From Candidatus Cloacimonadota bacterium (GTDB lineage Bacteria > Cloacimonadota > Cloacimonadia > Cloacimonadales > TCS61), in assembly GCA_016927675.1 (NCBI GenBank), contig JAFGMF010000055.1, positions 1 to 9,166 on the forward strand: 9,166 bases of DNA, in the 5' to 3' direction. Position 1 is the first letter of the stretch; every line of letters begins with the position of its first letter. Positions 1-5,680 of this stretch are shown piece by piece. Made by a program: the position numbers and the translations under genes. Below the pieces are notes generated by a model that was not told the DNA's origin, searched no databases, and worked only from the letters and a program-made list of their open reading frames with translations.

Positions 1-648
1 ACAGGCTGGATTTACGCATCCAATATTGCCAAACAATATATCGAAACCGGAATATGCAGAAATATAATGGTTATTGGTGTAGAGATTCTCAGCAAAATAA
101 CCAACTGGAAAGACCGAAATACCTGCGTCCTTTTTGGAGACGGAGCCGGTGCCACGATCATCTCCAGAGCAGAGAGTTCTGACATCTCAAAATTCATCGA
201 TTCTGAGATTTCCGCTGATGGATCTAATTTTGATCTTCTGGTCCAGCATGCCGGTGGCTCCAGACTGCCGGCTTCTGAAGAAACAGTTAAACAGAATCTT
301 CACACGATCTACATGGAAGGGAACAAGATATTCAAGCTTGCCGTTAAATCAATGTATTATGCATGTGAAAACGTATTAAAAAGAAATCATCTCGATGTAA
401 AATCGATTGACTGGTTAATAACTCACCAGGCTAATATCAGAATTATCGAAGCACTGGGCAAGAAATTGAGAATAGATGAAGATAAGGTAATCATAAATAT
501 CGAAAAATACGGCAACACTTCTGCTGCAACCATCCCAATAGCTCTGGACAACTTCATCAGAAGCGGTAAAATCCGCAGAGGTGATCTCATTTTAATGGCT
601 TCTTTTGGAGCTGGTTTAACTTCCGGCAGTATTTTAATCAGATTATAA
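1..648 (+). CDS. fabH: 3-oxoacyl-ACP synthase III (FabH), 3' part, truncated by window start
   Basis: FabH is the cytoplasmic condensing enzyme that starts type II fatty acid synthesis by joining acetyl-CoA (or another acyl-CoA) to malonyl-ACP. The reading frame is open from base 1 and gives 215 residues, about two thirds of the usual ~320. The fragment opens with TGWIYASNIA, the segment just after the active-site Cys in this family, so the Cys itself lies upstream of the window. Two of the three catalytic residues are visible: His in THQAN (codon 424-426) and Asn in KYGNTSA (codon 514-516). They are 30 residues apart, as in E. coli FabH (His244/Asn274). The family hallmark NTCVLFGDGAGA is present at bases 118-153. 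The C-terminus (GAGLTSGSILIRL) is intact. An internal ATG at base 67 is not the start. fabD follows after 20 nt. The product call is secure; only the N-terminus is unseen. Confidence 0.96.
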   Translation, partial: TGWIYASNIAKQYIETGICRNIMVIGVEILSKITNWKDRNTCVLFGDGAGATIISRAESSDISKFIDSEISADGSNFDLLVQHAGGSRLPASEETVKQNLHTIYMEGNKIFKLAVKSMYYACENVLKRNHLDVKSIDWLITHQANIRIIEALGKKLRIDEDKVIINIEKYGNTSAATIPIALDNFIRSGKIRRGDLILMASFGAGLTSGSILIRL

Positions 649-668
649 AAAACTGAGGATAATTTTTT

Positions 669-1604
669 ATGGGTAAAACTGCTTTTATTTTCCCGGGACA
701 GGGTGCTCAATATGTTGGTATGGCAGCTGATTTTATCAGGGAAAATCCCGATCTTGAGAAGATTCTGAAGGAATTTGAAAAGCAAAATCGTATTGATCTT
801 CACAAAATCATGATGGAAGGACCTGAATCTGTTCTACGGGAAACTCATATCACCCAGCCAGCGATTTTGTTTCACAGCATTGCTGCCTGGAAGTATTTCA
901 GTAAGAGGTTTAATCTTGTTCCTGATTATGTAGCGGGTCATTCTCTAGGTGAATTTTCGGCTTTAGTGGTAAACGGGGTTCTAGATTTCTCTGATGCCAT
1001 GTATCTTGTCCATAAACGTGGTGATTTCATGCTCAAAGCCAATCAATCAACGCCTTTTGCCATGTCTGCCATTATCGGTCTTGATGCAGGTGTTATCAAA
1101 CAACTCTGTGAACAGGTAGCACAAACCGATCTTGTGATAGCGGCAAATTTCAATACTCCGGAACAGACGGTTATCTCGGGAACTCATACAGGAGTTGAAA
1201 AAGTTACTGAACTCGTAAAAGCAAAAGGCGTAAAAAGAGTAATTCCGCTTTCGGTTGGTGGACCGTTTCATTCACCTCTTATAGCCAGAGCAGAAGAATG
1301 GTTGAGCCAGGAAATGGCTGAAATCAGTTTTACGCGATCAGAGATACCATTGATATCAAATTTTAATGCGGAATCTGTTAATGATCCGGAAACAATAAAA
1401 CAAAATCTTGCCAGACAGATCACCTCGCCGGTTCTCTGGGTAGATTCGGTTCTGAAAATGATTTCACTTGGTGTGGATCGTTTTTTTGAGTTCGGCCCTC
1501 GAAAAGTATTGAGCGGTATGATCAAGAAAATTGACAGAAATGTGAAAATATTAAGTTTGGATACCATTGAAGATTTTTATACGATCGAATCCGAGTTGGA
1601 GTGA
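669..1604 (+). CDS. fabD: malonyl-CoA:ACP transacylase (FabD)
   Basis: FabD transfers malonyl from malonyl-CoA to the phosphopantetheine arm of acyl carrier protein, supplying the extender unit for FabH and FabF in the cytoplasm. The 311-residue length is typical. The oxyanion-hole motif FPGQGAQ is at residues 8-14 and the nucleophile elbow GHSLG is at 90-94 with Ser92. Substrate-binding Arg117 lies in VHKRG, catalytic His201 in GGPFHSP, and Gln250 in ARQITSP. All five positions have the same numbers as in E. coli FabD, which supports the ATG at 669. A GAGGA ribosome site at 655-659 has 9-nt spacing. The gene lies 20 nt after fabH and its stop is 3 nt before fabG, so it is probably co-transcribed and may be translationally coupled to fabG. 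Nothing is missing or unusual. Confidence 0.97.
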   Translation: MGKTAFIFPGQGAQYVGMAADFIRENPDLEKILKEFEKQNRIDLHKIMMEGPESVLRETHITQPAILFHSIAAWKYFSKRFNLVPDYVAGHSLGEFSALVVNGVLDFSDAMYLVHKRGDFMLKANQSTPFAMSAIIGLDAGVIKQLCEQVAQTDLVIAANFNTPEQTVISGTHTGVEKVTELVKAKGVKRVIPLSVGGPFHSPLIARAEEWLSQEMAEISFTRSEIPLISNFNAESVNDPETIKQNLARQITSPVLWVDSVLKMISLGVDRFFEFGPRKVLSGMIKKIDRNVKILSLDTIEDFYTIESELE

Positions 1605-1607
1605 GAA

Positions 1608-2351
1608 ATGATAGATTTATCTGAAAAAACAGCAGTGATCACAGGAGCTGCTCAGGGTATAGGCCTTGCCATTACAGAAAAATTAGCGATGAACAATGCT
1701 GCTGTAATTATTGTAGATATTAATAAAAAATTGATAGACCAAAGAGTTGAAATGTTGACTTCCCGAGGGTTGAATGCTGCCGGGTATCAAGCTGATGTAA
1801 CAAAATCTGATCAGATTGAAGATATTTTTAAAGAGATCTCTTCTACCCGTGGGAATATAGATATCCTGATCAATAATGCCGGAATAACACGGGACGGCTT
1901 ACTCATGAAAATGAAGGAAGAAGATTGGGATCTGGTTCTGGCAATCAATCTAAAAGGCACATTTATCTGTACTCAGAAGGTAAGTCGGTACATGTTGAAA
2001 CAGCGTAGTGGCGTAATAATCAATATAGCATCAGTTGTTGGAATAATGGGAAATGCTGGGCAGGCAAATTATGCAGCTTCCAAAGGCGGGATAATTGCTT
2101 TGACGAAATCAACGGCCAGAGAGTTTGCCAGTCGCAATATTCGAGTGAATGCAGTAGCTCCCGGTTTTATTGAGACAGAAATGACCAGTATTTTAAGTGA
2201 AGAAGTAATAAAAAAATATGCGGAAGCCATACCTTTGAAGAGAATGGGTAAGCCGGAAGACGTAGCTGATTTATGCTTGTTTCTGGCTTCTGATCTGGCA
2301 AAATACATTACTGGTCAGACGATTCAAGTCGATGGCGGATTAATAATGTAA
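1608..2351 (+). CDS. fabG: 3-oxoacyl-ACP reductase (FabG), possibly NADH-preferring
   Basis: FabG reduces 3-oxoacyl-ACP to 3-hydroxyacyl-ACP, the first reduction of each elongation cycle. It is a short-chain dehydrogenase with a Rossmann fold. Visible motifs are the nucleotide loop TGAAQGIG (12-19), the NNAG motif (89-92), Asn114, Ser142 and the YxxxK pair Tyr155/Lys159 in GQANYAASKGG, and the C-terminal GQTIQVDGGLIM. Length is 247 residues, as expected. The end of beta strand 2 reads VIIVDIN with Asp37. The loop has Gln16 where E. coli FabG has Arg. In SDR enzymes this combination usually favours NAD(H) over NADP(H); that is inference here. The ATG at 1608 is preceded by GGAG at 1598-1601, inside the end of fabD. 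Position between fabD and acpP makes a fatty-acid role much more likely than another SDR activity. Confidence 0.95.
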   Translation: MIDLSEKTAVITGAAQGIGLAITEKLAMNNAAVIIVDINKKLIDQRVEMLTSRGLNAAGYQADVTKSDQIEDIFKEISSTRGNIDILINNAGITRDGLLMKMKEEDWDLVLAINLKGTFICTQKVSRYMLKQRSGVIINIASVVGIMGNAGQANYAASKGGIIALTKSTAREFASRNIRVNAVAPGFIETEMTSILSEEVIKKYAEAIPLKRMGKPEDVADLCLFLASDLAKYITGQTIQVDGGLIM

Positions 2352-2360
2352 TATCATAAT

Positions 2361-2367
2361 AAGGAGG
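2361..2367 (+). promoter_or_regulatory. strong Shine-Dalgarno site of acpP
   Basis: AAGGAGG lies 8 nt before the acpP ATG. It is the longest anti-16S match among the plus-strand genes of this window; fabD has GAGGA and fabG GGAG, while rnc and the radical SAM gene have poor or no sites. This fits the high protein demand for acyl carrier protein relative to the enzymes encoded around it. The functional reading is inference. Confidence 0.8.
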
Positions 2368-2375
2368 AAAAGAAA

Positions 2376-2609
2376 ATGGATATCACAGCTAAAGTTAAAG
2401 AAATCATCGTGGAAGAACTTGGAGTAGAAGAAAGTGAAGTAACAATGGAAGCAAATTTCATCGAAGATTTAGGTGCAGACTCTCTTGACACTGTTGAGTT
2501 GATCATGAAATTTGAAGAAGAGTTTGATATTGACATTGCAGATGAAGATGCTGAAAAACTCGTAACGGTTGGAAAAGCAATCGAATATTTAAAATCAAAG
2601 ATCAATTAG
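2376..2609 (+). CDS. acpP: acyl carrier protein
   Basis: This 77-residue acidic protein carries growing acyl chains as thioesters on 4'-phosphopantetheine. It serves every Fab enzyme encoded around it and also phospholipid synthesis. The attachment Ser36 lies in the canonical DSLD motif (LGADSLDTVEL, residues 32-42). Helix II, which docks partner enzymes, is rich in Glu and Asp as expected (LIMKFEEEFDIDI). The length and the motif TVGKAIEYL near the C-terminus match bacterial AcpP. Holo-ACP synthase, which modifies Ser36, is not in the window. The gene has the best ribosome site of the plus-strand genes and is followed by a strong hairpin before fabF. Both features fit higher output of this gene within the operon. 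Confidence 0.98.
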   Translation: MDITAKVKEIIVEELGVEESEVTMEANFIEDLGADSLDTVELIMKFEEEFDIDIADEDAEKLVTVGKAIEYLKSKIN

Positions 2610-2615
2610 TCTTAC

Positions 2616-2644
2616 CAGGTGGAATCGTTCTCCGGTTCCACCTG
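2616..2644 (+). other. 11-bp hairpin between acpP and fabF
   Basis: Bases 2616-2626 pair with 2634-2644 in an 11-bp stem with one G-U wobble and a 7-nt loop (GTTCTCC). It starts 6 nt after the acpP stop. The bases that follow (AATTAATTATC) are A+T-rich but do not form a T-run, so it does not look like an efficient intrinsic terminator. It could protect the 3' end of an acpP message, partly attenuate transcription into fabF, or be an RNA-processing site. The pairing is seen directly; the role is inferred. Confidence 0.7.
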
Positions 2645-2655
2645 AATTAATTATC

Positions 2656-2661
2656 AAGAGG
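2656..2661 (+). promoter_or_regulatory. ribosome binding site of fabF
   Basis: AAGAGG ends 3 nt before an ATG at 2665 and 6 nt before a second in-frame ATG at 2668. The 6-nt spacing is more usual. Starting at 2668 also places the catalytic residues at the same numbers as in E. coli FabF. The site therefore favours 2668. Confidence 0.6.
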
Positions 2662-2667
2662 TACATG

Positions 2668-3906
2668 ATGGGTAAAAGAAGAGTGGTGATTACAGGTTTA
2701 GGAACTTTGAACGCTTTAGGGAAAAATACCGAAGAAACCTGGGCACGTCTTCTCAAGGGAGATTCCGGAATTGAACTTATCAAGGGTTTTGAAATCACTG
2801 ATGAATTCAGCAGCAGGATTGCTGGTGAAGTAAAAAATTATGATCCTCAGGATTTCATGGATCGAAAACGAGCCAGAAAACTGGATAAATATGCACAGTT
2901 TGCTTTGATAACTGCCAGGGAAGCTCTTGAGGATTCAGGATTGACTGAATTCGATCATGACAGAGCTGGAGTTATCATAGCTTCCGGCATCGGTGGGATG
3001 TCTACCTTTGAAGAAGAAACAACAAAACTGGTAAAACTCGGTCCCAGAAAGATCAGTCCTTTCTTTATTCCCAAAATGATCTCCAATATAGCTTCAGCTG
3101 AAGTAGCGATTGAATTCAATTTCCGCTCGGTAAATTATAATATTACATCAGCATGTGCATCGGCAAATCATGCACTTGGTTCATCTTACAGAGCTATTCA
3201 GTACGGAGATGCAGATATCATGCTCACTGGCGGTGCAGAAGCTTCGGTTACAAGGCTGGCGGTTGCCGGATTCTGTTCAATGAAAGCTCTCAGCACAAGA
3301 AATGACGAGCCAGAAAAAGCCAGCCGACCTTTTGACCTAGAGCGAGACGGGTTTATCATGGCAGAGGGAGCTGGGTGTCTGATTCTTGAAGAATATGAAC
3401 ATGCCAGAAGAAGAGGGGCTCGTATCTATGCTGAGATCGTAGGATATGGAGCTACATGTGATGCATATCACATAACCGCTCCTGCCGAACAAGGCGAAGG
3501 CGGGTCAAGAGCTATCCACGCAGCCCTTGATGATGCCGGGTTAAAACCTGAAGAAATTGACTATATTAATGCTCATGGTACATCTACTCCGTTAAACGAT
3601 AAAAATGAGACATACAGCATTAAAAATGTATTCGGCCCTTATTCCCGAAAAGTCAAGATAAGTTCAACCAAATCGATGGTCGGGCACACACTTGGGGCTG
3701 CAGCCGGGATCGAAGCTATTGCCTGTTGTAAAACCATTCAAACAGGGCAATTACACCCCACAATCAATTATGAATTCCCGGATCCTGAATGCGACCTTGA
3801 TTACATCCCTAATAAAGCAATATCCATGAATGTAAATTATGTATTGAGCAATTCATTGGGCTTTGGCGGTCATAACGCAGTTCTTATTTTTAAGAAACCA
3901 GAATAA
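2668..3906 (+). CDS. fabF: 3-oxoacyl-ACP synthase II (FabF)
   Basis: FabF is the elongating condensing enzyme, joining acyl-ACP and malonyl-ACP with loss of CO2. Counting from the ATG at 2668, the nucleophile Cys163 lies in TSACAS. The catalytic histidines are His303 in NAHGTSTP and His340 in SMVGHTLGAAAG, with Lys335 nearby. These are exactly the E. coli FabF positions. The N-terminus MGKRRVVITGLG and the C-terminal gating loop NSLGFGGHNAV are also typical. Length is 412 residues. A start at the adjacent ATG (2665) would add one Met. The His-His-Cys triad marks the FabB/FabF class and separates it from the FabH type; FabF rather than FabB is chosen from overall resemblance and from its place after acpP, a very common arrangement. 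The rnc reading frame starts 18 nt after the stop. Confidence 0.97.
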   Translation: MGKRRVVITGLGTLNALGKNTEETWARLLKGDSGIELIKGFEITDEFSSRIAGEVKNYDPQDFMDRKRARKLDKYAQFALITAREALEDSGLTEFDHDRAGVIIASGIGGMSTFEEETTKLVKLGPRKISPFFIPKMISNIASAEVAIEFNFRSVNYNITSACASANHALGSSYRAIQYGDADIMLTGGAEASVTRLAVAGFCSMKALSTRNDEPEKASRPFDLERDGFIMAEGAGCLILEEYEHARRRGARIYAEIVGYGATCDAYHITAPAEQGEGGSRAIHAALDDAGLKPEEIDYINAHGTSTPLNDKNETYSIKNVFGPYSRKVKISSTKSMVGHTLGAAAGIEAIACCKTIQTGQLHPTINYEFPDPECDLDYIPNKAISMNVNYVLSNSLGFGGHNAVLIFKKPE

Positions 3907-3924
3907 AAGGTCTTTCCTGATATT

Positions 3925-4662
3925 TTGAAAAGTATAATTAAAACATTGCTGGCGCATTTCAGCGGAGATGCGCCAGAACTTTCTGAATTAAAGGATTTTC
4001 AGCTTGAAATTGACTATCAGTTTACAAAACCAGAGATCCTCAAAGCAGCTCTTTCGCATACCTCGGCTTTCACTAGCGATAATAACGATGCAACTTTCGA
4101 AAGAATGGAATTTCTTGGGGATTCCATTCTCGGACTAATTGTCGCAGAAGAGATATTTATTGATAATCCTCAATTTAGTGAAGGTCAATTATCCAAATTG
4201 AAGTCGAAGATCGTTTCAAAGAAATTTCTCTACCAGAAAGCAAAGGAAATAGCTCTCACAAAATTCCTGAAAATGAGTCAGGAAACCAAAAACCATGCTG
4301 GTAGAGAATCCCAGTCGATCTCAGCAGACGCCATGGAATCTCTGATTTGTGCAATCTATCTGGATGGAGGGATTAAAGCAGCCAGAAAATTTATCCGCCG
4401 TTTTATCCTCAAAGATTACAAGCAGCAGATCAAGCAGGCTACCCTGATGGATTACAAGAGTATCCTGCAGGAATATACTCAGAGTGAATTCCAGACTCTT
4501 CCGGTTTATCGGATAATTGCCGAAACAGGCCCTGAGCATGCAAAGAATTTTCAGGTAGAAGTTTATATAAAAAATGAAAAAATAGGCTCAGGCAATGGAC
4601 CAAATAAAAAACAAGCTCATCAGAATGCTGCTCGGCAAGCCTGCTTGAAATACAATCTTTAG
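3925..4662 (+). CDS. rnc: ribonuclease III
   Basis: RNase III cuts double-stranded RNA, maturing rRNA precursors and processing some mRNAs. The protein has 245 residues. The catalytic RNase III domain spans about 25-150, with signature FERMEFLGDSIL. Metal ligands are Glu59, Glu62, Asp66, Asp135 and Glu138, equivalent to E. coli Glu38, Glu41, Asp45, Asp114 and Glu117 with a constant offset of 21. A double-stranded-RNA-binding domain follows from about 173 to the end (DYKSILQEYTQ to NKKQAHQNAARQACLKYNL). The extra ~20 N-terminal residues are poorly conserved. No ATG or GTG lies upstream of the conserved domain in this frame, so TTG at 3925 is the best start; the nearest purine-rich site, AAAAGG at 3905-3910, is a distant 14 nt away. 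A downstream TTG (3946) cannot be excluded. Weak initiation may depend on ribosomes arriving from fabF. A strong hairpin covers codons 9-18. Confidence 0.96.
   Translation: MKSIIKTLLAHFSGDAPELSELKDFQLEIDYQFTKPEILKAALSHTSAFTSDNNDATFERMEFLGDSILGLIVAEEIFIDNPQFSEGQLSKLKSKIVSKKFLYQKAKEIALTKFLKMSQETKNHAGRESQSISADAMESLICAIYLDGGIKAARKFIRRFILKDYKQQIKQATLMDYKSILQEYTQSEFQTLPVYRIIAETGPEHAKNFQVEVYIKNEKIGSGNGPNKKQAHQNAARQACLKYNL
3949..3976 (+). other. 12-bp hairpin with AGCG tetraloop in the rnc 5' coding region
   Basis: Bases 3949-3960 pair with 3965-3976. The outer nine pairs are perfect and G+C-rich (CTGGCGCAT with ATGCGCCAG). They are followed by one G-U wobble and two more Watson-Crick pairs, closing on the loop AGCG. 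The structure begins 22 nt after the TTG start codon of the RNase III gene. E. coli RNase III represses its own gene by cutting a hairpin in its leader, so a similar role is possible here, but the stem is short for a classical RNase III substrate. The structure is seen; the function is inferred. Confidence 0.65.
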
Positions 4663-4691
4663 CCTGCAATTGTGTTTTCTCCCATCACATT

Positions 4692-5675
4692 ATGTTGATA
4701 TATCCAATTTTTCTGCCAAATATCGGCTGCCCTTTCCGCTGTATTTTCTGTGACCAGAAAATTATCACCAGGCAAACTGCAATAAATAAACAGGAAATCG
4801 TCGGGAAGATCAGAGATTTCTGTCAGAGAATTACCAGAGAAGAAGTTGAAATTGCTTTTTATGGAGGCACATTTACCAGATTACCGGTGGAATTTCAGGA
4901 TTTGCTTTTTCAGACTGTTCAACCTTATCTGGGGAAAGTCGGAATCAGAATATCCACCAGACCCGATACCATAACAAATGACGATCTTATCCGCCTGAAA
5001 AAAGCAGGTGTAAAAACAATTGAACTGGGAATTCAGAGTTTTTCCGACACGGTCCTGGCGGAATCACACCGCGGGTACAATTCTCAAACTGCAAGAAAGA
5101 CCGCCGATTTAATCAAAGAAAGCAATTTGAAACTCTGCCTTCAATTGATGCCCGGGTTACCCGGCAGTAATCAGTCAACTTTTCTGGATACAATCCGGCA
5201 GGTTCTCGCCATCAAACCTGATTATGTCCGCATTTACCCGGCAGTAATCCTTAAAGGAACAGATCTCGAAAAACTTTACGTAAGCGGTTTGTATAAACCC
5301 TTATCATTAGATAAGGCAATCGAAGTTACAGCAGATATGATCACTGAATTTGAATCCGCTGGTATCAGAATAATTAAAACAGGGCTTCATTCCGATATTT
5401 CACCGGCAGATATCAGCGGTGGGCCATATCACCGGCAATTTGGCGAGCTGGTACGAAAAGAACTCCTCTGGCGAGATCTTCAGAAGAATTTCGTCAAAGA
5501 TAAAACTCTGGTCTTTTCCGATCGGGACATCTCTTTATTTCTGGGAGATAAGAAAGAATTATTGACAAAGATCAAAGCCACTTTCGGTTTAACCCATATC
5601 CCTGTTTGTCGGGATGAAAATCTGGGAAAAGGTAAGTTCTATTTTGCTGAGGTAAAACCTCACAAATACTGGTAA
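4692..5675 (+). CDS. radical SAM protein, Elp3-like core without acetyltransferase domain
   Basis: A 327-residue radical SAM enzyme. The 4Fe-4S cluster motif is GCPFRCIFC, with Cys13, Cys17 and Cys20 in CxxxCxxC spacing. The SAM-binding GG motif is FYGGTFT (57-62). Later conserved stretches are STRPDTIT (88-95), ELGIQSF (111-117) and ESHRGY (124-129). These features, with the C-terminal GGPYHRQFGELV, resemble the catalytic half of Elp3 and the short Elp3-like proteins that, as I recall, also follow rnc in some Clostridia. Full Elp3 modifies tRNA wobble uridine and carries a C-terminal acetyltransferase domain. That domain is absent, so the reaction is unknown; RNA modification is a guess from family and from the neighbouring rnc. 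The ATG at 4692 lies 29 nt after rnc and has no recognisable Shine-Dalgarno site, but the cysteine motif starts at residue 13, so little room remains for another start. Confidence 0.85.
   Translation: MLIYPIFLPNIGCPFRCIFCDQKIITRQTAINKQEIVGKIRDFCQRITREEVEIAFYGGTFTRLPVEFQDLLFQTVQPYLGKVGIRISTRPDTITNDDLIRLKKAGVKTIELGIQSFSDTVLAESHRGYNSQTARKTADLIKESNLKLCLQLMPGLPGSNQSTFLDTIRQVLAIKPDYVRIYPAVILKGTDLEKLYVSGLYKPLSLDKAIEVTADMITEFESAGIRIIKTGLHSDISPADISGGPYHRQFGELVRKELLWRDLQKNFVKDKTLVFSDRDISLFLGDKKELLTKIKATFGLTHIPVCRDENLGKGKFYFAEVKPHKYW
5157..5249 (+). repeat. pair of exact 16-bp direct repeats
   Basis: TTACCCGGCAGTAATC occurs at 5157-5172 and again at 5234-5249, 77 bp apart, inside the radical SAM gene. 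Because 77 is not a multiple of three, the copies are read in different frames (LPGSN in the first, YPAVI in the second), so protein-level repetition does not explain the match. The first copy partly overlaps a small palindrome, CCGGGT-T-ACCCGG at 5152-5164. A chance match is possible. Confidence 0.5.
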
Positions 5676-5680
5676 ATTAA

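Noticed and set aside
67..648. An independent 193-residue gene starting at the ATG at base 67.
   Set aside because: The frame is open upstream to base 1 and the residues there match FabH, so this ATG is internal.
423..803. A 126-residue minus-strand open frame across the fabH-fabD joint.
   Set aside because: It lies opposite two well-recognised genes, has no family resemblance and no ribosome site; it is a coding shadow.
2207..2220. A7 run in fabG as a programmed frameshift or slippage site.
   Set aside because: The frame continues correctly to a complete C-terminus, no alternative product is plausible, and no stimulatory structure is visible nearby.
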